From a virus, in IMG/VR virus record IMGVR_UViG_3300046804_001349, positions 1 through 37,468 of that record: a stretch of DNA of 37,468 bases. One strand, 5' to 3'. Each line of letters starts with the position of its first letter. The stretch's first letter is position 1. Positions 10,544 through 19,036 of the stretch are shown in pieces. The notes beneath the pieces were generated by a model that made no database searches, was not told where the DNA came from, and was given only the letters and a program-made list of their open reading frames with translations. Position numbers and translations under genes: made by a program.

Positions 10544-10974
10544 TGGCAGATTCTGGAATTAAAAATGTTGTTATTAAAAAAGAATCTTTGGGCAAAGTAA
10601 CATCAGATAATAATCGTGTTGTAAGATTTAGACTTGTAGCAGAAGATAAAAATAGAAAGTCTGCCTGGTCTCAAATATTTTTGGTCAATTCCCAAGCCGT
10701 AAATGTTTTGCCAGGAGATTTAAATGTTGTTGGAAATACAATTTTAGTTAACTGGTCTAATGGATCAGAAGCAACTATTCAGGTAGTTTATGATGTATTT
10801 GCAGCATTTGATGGAGGAAATTTTTCTCATGTAGGAGTTACTGGAAGCACAAGTTATTCTTTTTTAAAAACAGGAACTTCGTCAGTTAGAGTTGTTGTCC
10901 AAATATCTTCAATAAATCCAGCCATAAATTCTAGTATGAAAATTTATGACTCTGGAGTTAGGTCTCTGGTATAA
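10543..10974 (+). CDS. Putative tail protein, fibronectin-III-like
   Basis: A 143-residue all-beta protein coupled to the upstream tail fibre gene by TAATG. Two sections (VVRFRLVAEDKNRKSAWSQIF and ILVNWSNGSE ... YDVFAAFDGG) have the alternating hydrophobic pattern and Trp/Tyr placement of fibronectin type III or Ig-like domains, which often decorate phage tails. There are no cysteines and no signal peptide. The last codons overlap the promoter-like sequence serving the next gene (10967-10975). Confidence 0.55.
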   Translation: MADSGIKNVVIKKESLGKVTSDNNRVVRFRLVAEDKNRKSAWSQIFLVNSQAVNVLPGDLNVVGNTILVNWSNGSEATIQVVYDVFAAFDGGNFSHVGVTGSTSYSFLKTGTSSVRVVVQISSINPAINSSMKIYDSGVRSLV

Positions 10975-10975
10975 T
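10967..10975 (+). promoter_or_regulatory. Extended -10 promoter, leaderless start of 10982 gene
   Basis: TGG followed by TATAAT, with a partial -35 (ATGACT, 10946-10951, 18-base spacing). Only 6 bases lie between TATAAT and the ATG, so transcription should start at the A of the ATG. No Shine-Dalgarno sequence is present. Confidence 0.6.
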
Positions 10976-10981
10976 TATAGT

Positions 10982-11425
10982 ATGGCAATATTACCTGTAC
11001 CAGAGCGAGGACAACCTTTAGATGTAACTTACATTTATCAGATTGTTAAGGCTATTAATGATTTATCTTCTCAGATTTCACCATCAACATATAAGTATGT
11101 AACGGTTGATACCCCAACATCAGGTAAACAAAGCGTAAAGGCTTCAGAGGCCCGTATAATCGGTGGATACGTACAGGTTACAACAAGTACCACCCAGACT
11201 GCGGGATCGTCTCAAACCTTCTCATATGACTTCCCAACAGACTTTAAATTCGCACCAGTGGTAACAGCAACACCTATTAACATAGGAAATACAGATGCTG
11301 GAAAAGATGTTACAGTAACAATAACTGGAGTGTCCACCTCAAGACTAGAGGGAACAGTTAAATTTAATACTGGTGGAGATACAAGTATTGGAATTAACCT
11401 TATAGTGGTTGGAATTCCTAACTAA
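10982..11425 (+). CDS. Putative receptor-binding/tail-fibre tip protein
   Basis: A 147-residue protein and the last gene of the tail block. I choose ATG 10982 because of the -10 box 6 bases upstream; an in-frame ATG at 10946 would overlap the previous gene by 29 bases. The N-terminal 35 residues (ending INDLSSQI) look like a short helical trimerisation segment. The C-terminal 75 residues (FPTDFKFAPVVTATPI onward) resemble the six-stranded H-type lectin beta-sandwich used for sugar binding. It has its own promoter and could be expressed apart from the tail operon. The stop overlaps the next start (TAATG). Confidence 0.5.
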   Translation: MAILPVPERGQPLDVTYIYQIVKAINDLSSQISPSTYKYVTVDTPTSGKQSVKASEARIIGGYVQVTTSTTQTAGSSQTFSYDFPTDFKFAPVVTATPINIGNTDAGKDVTVTITGVSTSRLEGTVKFNTGGDTSIGINLIVVGIPN

Positions 11426-11616
11426 TGATTTCTTGCAAAAAATGTAACGGTAGAGTTTTTATAGATAGACAATATACAGAAATTAATCACATGGAGTTAT
11501 ACTGTATTGCTTGCGGGTCAAGATTTTTTCTTCACCCACCCAGCCAAACAGCGGAGGGAAGATGGCTACTAAAAAAGGAACAATTGAGAGCGAAAAATAC
11601 AATGAGTCACCTGTAA
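11425..11616 (+). CDS. Small zinc-ribbon protein
   Basis: A 63-residue protein with two CxxC pairs (CKKC at residues 4-7 and CIAC at 27-30), the signature of a zinc ribbon that may bind nucleic acid or a polymerase. The start overlaps the preceding stop (TAATG). The 3' end overlaps the following gene by 55 bases, more than other junctions here, so the C-terminal basic tail is encoded within the next gene's 5' end. Specific function unknown. Confidence 0.6.
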   Translation: MISCKKCNGRVFIDRQYTEINHMELYCIACGSRFFLHPPSQTAEGRWLLKKEQLRAKNTMSHL

Positions 11617-12104
11617 TACCAGGTAACAAAAAAGTTTGGTTCCTCAATGGAGACCTTGTAAGAATTCATCATATAAACAGATCCAATGGAATAATGTCTG
11701 TTTATAATATTACAAAAGATCAGATTGAAAGTTGTTTTATTAGTGATTTTAAAAATAAAAGAGAACGAGCATATACAGTTGGGCAGACTGCTGATTTAGT
11801 TAATCGTCATAAAAAATATATGCCATCATTAATGAAACGAGGAGTTATCCCATTTCCAACTGGATCACAAAAAGGTGGCGCTAGAGGTTTTCAGGTAAGA
11901 TCATATTATTCAGAATCGCAAGTAAAAGAGATTCGTGATATACTTGCTTCATATCATATTGGTAGACCAAGAAAAGATAAATTAATTACAAATGATATTA
12001 CGCCTAGTAAAGCAGAGTTGACACGAAGAATGGGCGATGGTATACTTACATATAGGAAAACAGAAGATGGACGATTTGTTCCAATTTGGAATGAATCTAT
12101 TTAA
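11562..12104 (+). CDS. MerR-like helix-turn-helix DNA-binding protein
   Basis: A 180-residue basic protein. ATG 11562 follows GGAGGGA (11553-11559); the in-frame ATG at 11511 lies deep in the previous gene. Residues about 70-130 (YTVGQTADLV ... FQVRSYYSESQVKEI) match a MerR/excisionase-type winged helix. The 134-140 segment GRPRKDK resembles an AT-hook core, which would suit an AT-rich genome. The N-terminal 60 residues are beta-rich, with a WFLNGDLVRIHH segment. It sits at the junction of the tail and replication modules, a sensible place for a regulator. Repressor versus activator cannot be told. Confidence 0.65.
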   Translation: MATKKGTIESEKYNESPVIPGNKKVWFLNGDLVRIHHINRSNGIMSVYNITKDQIESCFISDFKNKRERAYTVGQTADLVNRHKKYMPSLMKRGVIPFPTGSQKGGARGFQVRSYYSESQVKEIRDILASYHIGRPRKDKLITNDITPSKAELTRRMGDGILTYRKTEDGRFVPIWNESI

Positions 12105-12117
12105 CGAAGGGTATAGA

Positions 12118-12327
12118 ATGGAAAACGAACCAACAAAGGTATCTGTAACACTTGGATACACATTAAACCTTGGAAACTTTCAATCACTAAGACTAGATCT
12201 TGGCGTTGTTGATTCAAAGCGTGACGGAGAAAATACAGACCAGGCTTTTGAAAGAGTTTATAAGTTTGTTGAAGATAAACTAACTGCAAAGATTTTGGAA
12301 GCCCAATCGGAGGCTGCTGAAGCATAA
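12118..12327 (+). CDS. Hypothetical protein, 69 residues
   Basis: A small acidic protein between the MerR-like gene and another small unknown. ATG 12118 follows GAAGGG (12106-12111); the longer version from 12037 would overlap the previous gene by 68 bases. The sequence has a beta-hairpin-like N-terminal half (VSVTLGYTLNLGNFQSLRLDLGV) and a helical C-terminal half. Similar compact proteins accompany replication genes in many phages, but I recognise no family. It ends in a TAATG overlap. Confidence 0.6.
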   Translation: MENEPTKVSVTLGYTLNLGNFQSLRLDLGVVDSKRDGENTDQAFERVYKFVEDKLTAKILEAQSEAAEA

Positions 12328-12635
12328 TGGCAGAACGCAAAGACCGTATGGCTTTGCTTTCAAGATACAGCAAGTATCATACCGCAAGGTACGAATCAAA
12401 GCCATCTTTGAATTTAAATGTAGAACAATGGGCATCTGATGCCCTTGTAGAATCATATACCTTGCCAGGATGCTATGACATACTTGAGTATTATTTTTCA
12501 GTTGCAGAGAATCCATCTTGGAATTACTTTGCTTACAATGCAGAAAAAATATTACAGGCACAAAAAGATAAAATCAAAGATAACGAAGAGAGAGCAGAGC
12601 GTAGACGAATGGCTAAGGAGTGGCTGAGTGAATAA
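12327..12635 (+). CDS. Hypothetical protein upstream of helicase
   Basis: A 102-residue, mostly helical protein coupled upstream by TAATG and overlapping the helicase start by 8 bases. The N-terminal half holds aromatic and basic residues (RYSKYHTARYES); the C-terminal 30 residues form a highly charged helix (KDKIKDNEERAERRR). By position it could be a helicase loader or accessory factor, but there is no ATP-binding motif and no recognisable loader signature. Function unknown. Confidence 0.6.
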   Translation: MAERKDRMALLSRYSKYHTARYESKPSLNLNVEQWASDALVESYTLPGCYDILEYYFSVAENPSWNYFAYNAEKILQAQKDKIKDNEERAERRRMAKEWLSE

Positions 12636-13848
12636 CACAGAGTCCAAACTAATTACTGCAGTTCTTCAAGACAAGCAGATGCATGTTCTTCTTCAGGCAA
12701 ATGTTGAAAATCTATTAAGAACGCATGGAGACATTTGGCAATTCATTAGATTATATTTTGAGAATAATGCATCTCTTCCACCAGCAGAATTAGTTACTGA
12801 AAAGTTTAGAGACTTTGAGCCAGTTGCAAATGTAGGAGCAACAAAGCATCACCTAGAAGAACTTCAAGGGGAATATCTAAACGATAGCCTAAAGGATATC
12901 CTTAGATCTGCTGCGACCAATGTTCAAAATAATCAAGGCACAACGGCACTCAATGACCTTATTACTCAAACCTCAGAGTTAAAGAAGAACACATCTGCTA
13001 TCCGTGATATCGATGTTACCGATCTTGAATCTGCTATTGCATATTTTGAAAATGTTAAAAAGCAGCAGGCTCTAGGAATGTCTGGAATTAAAACAGGTCT
13101 TCCAGGATTTGATAATTATCTCCCATCTGGAATTATGCCTGGACAACTTGGGGTGTTTCTTGCTTATCCAGGAATTGGTAAATCATGGCTTGCACTTTAT
13201 TTTGCTGTTCAAGCATGGAAGCAAGGTAAGTCACCTATGGTAATCTCTCTTGAAATGTCAGAGACTGAAGTCCGTAATCGTGTGTTTACGATTATGGGGG
13301 AGGGTCGTTGGTCACATAGAAAGATTAGTAATGGCGAAATTGAAATTGATATGCTTAAAGATTGGCATGCAAAGAATCTTAAGGGCAAGCCAGAGTTCCA
13401 TATCATTTCTAACGACAGTGGTGGAGAAATTAATCCATCAGTACTTCGTGGAAAGATTGATCAATACAAACCAGATTTTGTTATTGTTGACTATCTTCAG
13501 TTGATGGCTCCTAATCAAAAGTCAGATAATGAAACTGTACGAATGAAGAACCTTTCAAGAGAACTTAAACTAATGGCTATTGGAGAAGAAGTACCTATTG
13601 TTGCAATCTCATCTGCTACCCCAGATGATGTTAATGACCTTAGTAGTGTTCCAACACTTGGACAAACTGCTTGGTCTAAACAAATTGCCTATGATGCTGA
13701 CTGGGTAATTGCCCTAGGTCGTTCTGCTAATAGCGATATTATCGAGTGTGCTTTTAGAAAGAACCGTAATGGGTTTATGGGAGATTTCCTAGTACAAGTA
13801 GACTTCGATAAGGGCTACTACAGATATAAAGACTTTGAAGATAAGTAG
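12628..13848 (+). CDS. Replicative DNA helicase, DnaB/RecA-fold
   Basis: A 406-residue replicative helicase that would unwind the fork ahead of the phage polymerase. GTG 12628 is the start, overlapping the previous gene by 8 bases. An N-terminal helical domain (about 1-125) precedes a RecA-type motor. The Walker A is YPGIGKSW (about 180-187), the DnaB-type segment EMSETEVRNR follows, and the Walker B is IVDYLQLM (about 285-292). The protein is shorter than typical 450-residue DnaB. Primase, polymerase and SSB-like genes follow directly, so this is the start of a replisome operon. Confidence 0.88.
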   Translation: MNNTESKLITAVLQDKQMHVLLQANVENLLRTHGDIWQFIRLYFENNASLPPAELVTEKFRDFEPVANVGATKHHLEELQGEYLNDSLKDILRSAATNVQNNQGTTALNDLITQTSELKKNTSAIRDIDVTDLESAIAYFENVKKQQALGMSGIKTGLPGFDNYLPSGIMPGQLGVFLAYPGIGKSWLALYFAVQAWKQGKSPMVISLEMSETEVRNRVFTIMGEGRWSHRKISNGEIEIDMLKDWHAKNLKGKPEFHIISNDSGGEINPSVLRGKIDQYKPDFVIVDYLQLMAPNQKSDNETVRMKNLSRELKLMAIGEEVPIVAISSATPDDVNDLSSVPTLGQTAWSKQIAYDADWVIALGRSANSDIIECAFRKNRNGFMGDFLVQVDFDKGYYRYKDFEDK

Positions 13849-13849
13849 T

Positions 13850-13855
13850 TATAAT
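13850..13855 (+). promoter_or_regulatory. Possible -10 box, near-leaderless start of 13861 gene
   Basis: TATAAT lies 5 bases before ATG 13861, straddling the helicase stop. There is no TGN extension, no clear -35 and no Shine-Dalgarno sequence. It fits the spacing pattern of the leaderless promoters elsewhere in the window but is the weakest of them. Confidence 0.4.
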
Positions 13856-13860
13856 ATGAT

Positions 13861-14214
13861 ATGTCAAAAAATAAGGAGATTTTGCCACCTACGTTCTATC
13901 ATCATAAGCCCATAAAAAGGTTTTATCTTGATGGGATCATTCATGATGACTCCATGATAGGCAGACTTAAAATAGAATATATAAGACTATTAGTATCAGA
14001 AATGAAACTAAGTGGATATGTACCAAGACTTGATCTTGACCCAGACTTCACTATACGCTATAATGATACTAAGAACTTTTTTGAATTTGAATTATCGATA
14101 CAAGCAGTTTACGCAGGGAAAAGGAAAAGCGAATGGATAGCAGGTATAGACGGAACCAATCCAATCTTTATACCGCAGAGCAAGTCAGAAGAGTCCTTAC
14201 AGGATCAGGTGTAG
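13861..14214 (+). CDS. Hypothetical protein between helicase and primase
   Basis: A 117-residue protein with mixed alpha/beta composition. Segments KPIKRFYLDGIIHDD and FFEFELSIQAVYAGKRKSEW have no family I recognise. There is no Shine-Dalgarno sequence before the ATG; a TATAAT lies 5 bases upstream. The last 82 bases overlap the primase reading frame in another frame, a long overlap for this genome. Position suggests a replication accessory role, but this is inference only. Confidence 0.55.
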   Translation: MSKNKEILPPTFYHHKPIKRFYLDGIIHDDSMIGRLKIEYIRLLVSEMKLSGYVPRLDLDPDFTIRYNDTKNFFEFELSIQAVYAGKRKSEWIAGIDGTNPIFIPQSKSEESLQDQV

Positions 14215-15077
14215 ATATTGAATCTGACTTATCAGATAACTACATAATATATTGTCCATTTCACAATAATCATAGAACTCCAGCAGGAGAAGTCCACAAA
14301 CTTAATGGCCTATTCTTTTGCTTCTCATGTCAAAAAACAGCAGACCTGATAGAACTTGTAATGCATACATCTGGTCGTACATATTTTGAAGCAGCAAGAT
14401 ATATCAAGTCAAAAGAAAAGTTAACCAATCTTGTTGATGATATTAATAAAACACTTATTGTTGAAGAAGAATTTAAGCAGTTTGACACAAACATAATGAA
14501 AAGACTTTATGACAATCTTTTAAATTTAGATAGACCTAAAAATTATTTTAAATCAAGACACATAGAGATGCAGTCTTGGTCAAAGTTTCATTTAGGATAT
14601 TCTGATAAACAAGATATGGTTACTGTTCCAATCCACAGTCCAGATGGGATACCTATTGGTTTTGTAGGAAGATCTGTGGAAGGAAAAGATTTTAAGAATA
14701 CTCCAGGATTACCCAAAAGCAAAACACTGTTTAACTTGCATAGAGTTAAGAAATCTGATAAAGTATATGTAGTGGAATCATCATTTGATGCTATTAGGCT
14801 TGACCAAGTTGGACTTCCAGCAGTTGCAACACTTGGAGCCAATGTATCAAACACACAAATAGAATTGCTTCAGAAATACTTCAATAACATAATTGTTATT
14901 GCAGATAATGATGAAGCGGGAGGAAATATGAAAGATAGAATAGTTGAAAAACTATCATCTCGTGTTTCCGTTATTAAACTAAATAATCAATATAAAGATA
15001 TAGGTGATATGCCAGATGAGGAAATAAAGAATTTAGAATTCCAGTTTGACAAATCTATATCACTTATGCTAAACTAA
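14133..15077 (+). CDS. DNA primase, DnaG-like (zinc-binding plus TOPRIM)
   Basis: A 314-residue primase that would make RNA primers for lagging-strand synthesis. The CHC2-type zinc finger uses C41, H44, C63 and C66 (CPFH and CFSC). The TOPRIM catalytic core is at about 210-270, with E215 in YVVESSFDA and D258/D260 in IADNDEAGG. There is no helicase domain; the separate DnaB-like gene supplies it. The ATG at 14133 has AAAAGGAAAA upstream and lies inside the previous gene. No other start precedes the zinc finger in frame, so the 82-base overlap seems real. Confidence 0.85.
   Translation: MDSRYRRNQSNLYTAEQVRRVLTGSGVDIESDLSDNYIIYCPFHNNHRTPAGEVHKLNGLFFCFSCQKTADLIELVMHTSGRTYFEAARYIKSKEKLTNLVDDINKTLIVEEEFKQFDTNIMKRLYDNLLNLDRPKNYFKSRHIEMQSWSKFHLGYSDKQDMVTVPIHSPDGIPIGFVGRSVEGKDFKNTPGLPKSKTLFNLHRVKKSDKVYVVESSFDAIRLDQVGLPAVATLGANVSNTQIELLQKYFNNIIVIADNDEAGGNMKDRIVEKLSSRVSVIKLNNQYKDIGDMPDEEIKNLEFQFDKSISLMLN
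15046..15075 (+). promoter_or_regulatory. Promoter for the SSB-like/polymerase segment
   Basis: TTGACA (15046-15051), 18-base spacer, TGC-extended -10 TAAACT (15070-15075). It lies in the 3' end of the primase gene and would start a leader of about 20 bases carrying AAAGGAG before ATG 15103. Confidence 0.5.
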
Positions 15078-15102
15078 TATAAACAACACAAAGGAGAATA
15101 AC

Positions 15103-15759
15103 ATGAGCGTAGTAAAGGGACTCAAAAACATTAATGCCCTGCTCGATAAGCCAAAGTATGAAAATGATGGACCAAAGGTTAAGTGGCTAAAACTTGCCGA
15201 TGGACAATCAGTTAAGATTCGATTCATTGAAGAACTTGATGAAGATTCTGCAAATTATAATCCAGAGCGTGGACTTGCACTTGTTGTAAAGGAGCACGTA
15301 AATCCAAAGGACTACAAGCGTAAGGCTGTAGATACAATGGATACAGAAGGTCGTGACTGGGCTGAAGAAATGCATCGCAAGGATCCAAAGGCTGGATGGC
15401 GTGGTCGTCTTCGCTTTTATTGCAATGTTCTAGTTGACGATGGTATTGAATCACCATATGTTGCTATTTGGTCAATGGGTATCAGCAAGCAGTCATCGTT
15501 TAACACTATTCGTGAGTATGCTCTTGAAACAGGAAGCATCTCAAATGTTGTATGGAAGTTAAAGCGTAATGGTCAGGGAACTGAAACTAATTACACACTT
15601 ATTCCATCTGCTCCAGACAAGGAGCCGTTTGCTTGGGGAGACATTAAGCCTTACCCACTTGAGTCAGCATTGAAGAAGATTCCATATGCTGAGCAAGAAG
15701 CATATTACTTGGGCTTTGATGGCCCTTCAGTAACTTCATCTACCAACGCTGATTGGTAA
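15103..15759 (+). CDS. Putative single-stranded DNA-binding protein
   Basis: A 218-residue protein between primase and polymerase, with a strong AAAGGAG ribosome binding site 7 bases before the ATG and its own promoter. Lysine is mostly AAG, unlike the AAA-rich neighbours, as expected for an abundantly translated gene. The order of a short basic N-terminus, a long beta-rich core with many Trp/Tyr/Phe (WLKLADGQSVKIRFIEEL; YVAIWSMG), and an acidic aromatic tail (YYLGFDG ... NADW) fits phage gp32-like or OB-fold SSB proteins. I see no zinc site. The assignment rests on position and composition. Confidence 0.6.
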   Translation: MSVVKGLKNINALLDKPKYENDGPKVKWLKLADGQSVKIRFIEELDEDSANYNPERGLALVVKEHVNPKDYKRKAVDTMDTEGRDWAEEMHRKDPKAGWRGRLRFYCNVLVDDGIESPYVAIWSMGISKQSSFNTIREYALETGSISNVVWKLKRNGQGTETNYTLIPSAPDKEPFAWGDIKPYPLESALKKIPYAEQEAYYLGFDGPSVTSSTNADW

Positions 15760-15760
15760 T

Positions 15761-18700
15761 ATGAACTACGTCGGCTTACATGTCCATACACACTATTCAT
15801 TATTTGATGGTGTTGCTACTCCAGAAGAATACGTGAACCGTGCAGTTGAGTTAGGGATGCCAGCAATTGCCATCACTGACCACGGTACTTTATCTGGGCA
15901 TAGGGAACTGCACCGTATTGCAAAAGCAAAGGGCATTAAGCCAATTCTAGGTCTAGAAGGATACATGTGTGCAGACATATCTGATACAAGAGATAAGTCT
16001 GAAAGAGAAGGTCAGCAAGATCTTGTCTATAACCACATTATCCTTCTAGCCAAGAATAAAATTGGTTTAGAAAATTTAAATAAGATTAGTGAACTATCAT
16101 GGACAGACGGTTTCTTTAAGAAGCCAAGATTTGATTTTGCTATATTGGAAAAATATAAAGAGGGCATTATTGTTACATCTGCCTGCCCAAGTAGTGTGCT
16201 CGTTAAAGCCTTAGAAGAAGAAGAGTTTGCACTTGCTAAAAAGTATATTTCCTGGTTTAAAGAACGGTTTGGCGAAGATTACTATATTGAAGTAATGCCA
16301 CACAATGAAGCAAATATAAATAAATATTTAATTGAACTTGCTGATGAATTTAATATCAAGGTTGTTGTTACGCCAGACTGCCACCATGTTGATCCTTCAC
16401 AAAAAGAGGTTCAAGAATTTAAGTTGCTAATGAACACACACGGTAAAGTTCTAAAAGATAGCACATATGAAAAGTCTAAAAAGCAACCAGATATGATGAA
16501 GCGTCTTGATTATCTATATGGAGAAGACCGTCAAATTACTTTTAATAAATTTGATATTCACCTTTTATCTTATGAAGAAATCAAAACCGCAATGGAAGCG
16601 CAAGGTATTGATAGACCAGATATTTATTCAAACACATTGCTATTGGCAGAGTCAGTTGGAGAGTATGACATTAAAGATGGCATGAACCTTCTTCCAGTTC
16701 AGTATAAGAGTCCTGATAAAGAATTGAAGAAGATTGCATACGAGGGTTTGGAACAAAGAGGTTTTGCAGATAACCCAGAATACATTGCAAGAGTTGAAGA
16801 AGAATTAGAAATTATTAAAGACAAAAAGTTTGCTCCATACTTCCTTGTTGTTCAAAGCATGATCGCTTGGGCAAAAAAGGAAGGCATTATGGTAGGGCCA
16901 GGTCGTGGTTCTGCAGCAGGCTCACTGGTATGCTATGCACTTGGCATTACAGATGTTGATCCAATCAAATATGGACTACTGTTCTTCCGTTTTATTAATC
17001 CAGAGCGCAACGACTTTCCTGATATCGATACAGATATTCAAGATTCTCGTCGTGATGAAGTTAAAGATTATTTGGTTAGACAGTATCGACATGTTGCATC
17101 TATTGCCACATTCTTACAATTTAAAGATAAGGGTGTTGTGCGAGATGTTGCAAGAGTCTTAAATATACCTTTATCAGATGTCAATAAGGTACTTAAGTTA
17201 GTAGACACATGGGATGATTTTTGTACATCAAAATCAACAAGAGAATTTCGTGAAAAATATCCAGAGGTAGAAATTTATGGAGAACAACTTCGTGGTCGAA
17301 TTAGGGGTACTGGTATTCATGCTGCAGGAGTTGTTACTAGTAAAGATCCAATCTTTAGGTATGCGCCGATGGAAACTCGTTCTGCTACTGGATCTGACGA
17401 TAGGATTCCAGTGGTTGGAGTCGATATGGAAGAGGCGGAACGAATAGGTTTAATTAAGATAGATGCACTTGGTCTAAAAACACTTAGTGTTATTCAGGAT
17501 TGCGTATCAATGATTAAAGAGAATCATTATAAGGATATTGATTTACATTCAATTAATCTTGATGATCCAAAGATTTATGAAATGCTTTCTGATGGATACA
17601 CAAAGGGTGTGTTCCAATGTGAAGCAACTCCATACACAAATCTTTTAGTAAAGATGGGTGTAAAAAACTTTAACGAACTTGCAGCATCAAATGCTTTGGT
17701 TCGTCCAGGTGCTATGAATACAATTGGTAAAGACTATATTGCTCGTAAACATGGAAAGCAGAATGTTTCTTATAGTCACCAAATTATGAAACCATTTACG
17801 GAGGATACTTATGGTTGCGTTTTATACCAAGAACAAGTTATGCAAGCATGCGTACACCTTGGAGGCATGTCCATGTCGGAAGCAGACAAGGTTAGAAAAA
17901 TCATTGGCAAGAAAAAAGATGCTAAAGAGTTTGACATTTTCAAGGATAAGTTCGTATCTGGTGCGTCTGCTTATATTTCGCCTAACGATGCTAAGGACCT
18001 TTGGCATGACTTTGAAGCACACGCAGGGTACTCATTTAACAAGAGCCATGCGGTTGCGTATTCTACTCTCTCGTATTGGACGGCGTGGTTAAAGTATTAT
18101 TATCCGCTAGAATTTATGTTTGCTCTTCTTAAAAATGAAAAAGATAAAGACAACAGAACAGAGTATTTGATTGAGGCAAAAAGAATTGGTATTCCTATTA
18201 AGTTGCCACACATTAATGACTCAGACTTTGATTTTAAGATTGAGGGTAAGGGTATTCGCTTTGGTTTAACTGGAATTAAATATATTTCTAGCAATATTGC
18301 AGAAAAGTATATTACTGCAAGGCCTTTTAGAAGTTTTAAAGAAGTAGAAGAGTTTACTTTTACAAAAGGCAACGGTGTTAATAGTCGTGCACTTCAGGCT
18401 ATGAATATGATTGGTGCTTTGACATTTCCAGATAATCCAAGAAATGATGATCAGATTAAAGAAAACTTGTATGAATATTTAAACCTTCCAGAGTTTAATA
18501 TAACTATTCCATCACACTATTATGCATTTATCCAAGATGTAGAAGAGTTTGAAGAAAAGGGTTCATACGTTTTACTTGGAATGGTTAAATCAATTAAAAG
18601 AGGCACAGGTTGGTCAAGAGTTGAAGTTCTTGACAAGACTGGAAGTGTTGGAATATTTGATGAGGAGCAAACAGCAATAGAAACTGGTCGCACATATCTT

Positions 18701-19036
18701 ATACTTGCAAATGATAATAGAATTGTTTCTGCAGTTCCTGCTGATGAAATAAAAGGTTCTTCAAATGCACTCGTCAAATTTTTAAGTTATAAGCAATTGC
18801 CATACTCTGATGACGAAATGTTTGTTGTATCATTTAAACCAAGAATTACAAAAACTGGTAAAAAGATGGCATCCTTAACACTTGCAGATACAAGCAGAGA
18901 CCTGCACTCTATCACAGTATTCCCTACATCTTTTGCAAAAGCATATATGCATATTGAAGAAGGAAAATCATATAAATTTAATTTTGGAAAAACAAAAGAC
19001 GGAACCGTAACATTGGAGGATGTACATGTCAGTTAG
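15761..19036 (+). CDS. dnaE: DNA polymerase III alpha subunit (DnaE-type)
   Basis: A 1091-residue C-family replicative polymerase, close to bacterial DnaE length. The N-terminal PHP domain keeps its metal-ligand motifs (HVHTHYS near residues 6-12, ITDHGTL near 39-45, a DCHHV segment near 205). The palm aspartates are in PDIDTDIQDSRRDEV (about residues 420-434) and KIDALGLKTL (about 566-575). Helix-hairpin-helix and OB-fold sections follow (OB near 920-1000). The ATG at 15761 follows the SSB-like gene directly. The stop overlaps the recombinase start by 11 bases. Carrying DnaE, not a PolA-type enzyme, suggests use of a C-family replisome. I see no clamp or clamp-loader gene here, so host ones may be borrowed. 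Confidence 0.93.
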   Translation: MNYVGLHVHTHYSLFDGVATPEEYVNRAVELGMPAIAITDHGTLSGHRELHRIAKAKGIKPILGLEGYMCADISDTRDKSEREGQQDLVYNHIILLAKNKIGLENLNKISELSWTDGFFKKPRFDFAILEKYKEGIIVTSACPSSVLVKALEEEEFALAKKYISWFKERFGEDYYIEVMPHNEANINKYLIELADEFNIKVVVTPDCHHVDPSQKEVQEFKLLMNTHGKVLKDSTYEKSKKQPDMMKRLDYLYGEDRQITFNKFDIHLLSYEEIKTAMEAQGIDRPDIYSNTLLLAESVGEYDIKDGMNLLPVQYKSPDKELKKIAYEGLEQRGFADNPEYIARVEEELEIIKDKKFAPYFLVVQSMIAWAKKEGIMVGPGRGSAAGSLVCYALGITDVDPIKYGLLFFRFINPERNDFPDIDTDIQDSRRDEVKDYLVRQYRHVASIATFLQFKDKGVVRDVARVLNIPLSDVNKVLKLVDTWDDFCTSKSTREFREKYPEVEIYGEQLRGRIRGTGIHAAGVVTSKDPIFRYAPMETRSATGSDDRIPVVGVDMEEAERIGLIKIDALGLKTLSVIQDCVSMIKENHYKDIDLHSINLDDPKIYEMLSDGYTKGVFQCEATPYTNLLVKMGVKNFNELAASNALVRPGAMNTIGKDYIARKHGKQNVSYSHQIMKPFTEDTYGCVLYQEQVMQACVHLGGMSMSEADKVRKIIGKKKDAKEFDIFKDKFVSGASAYISPNDAKDLWHDFEAHAGYSFNKSHAVAYSTLSYWTAWLKYYYPLEFMFALLKNEKDKDNRTEYLIEAKRIGIPIKLPHINDSDFDFKIEGKGIRFGLTGIKYISSNIAEKYITARPFRSFKEVEEFTFTKGNGVNSRALQAMNMIGALTFPDNPRNDDQIKENLYEYLNLPEFNITIPSHYYAFIQDVEEFEEKGSYVLLGMVKSIKRGTGWSRVEVLDKTGSVGIFDEEQTAIETGRTYLILANDNRIVSAVPADEIKGSSNALVKFLSYKQLPYSDDEMFVVSFKPRITKTGKKMASLTLADTSRDLHSITVFPTSFAKAYMHIEEGKSYKFNFGKTKDGTVTLEDVHVS

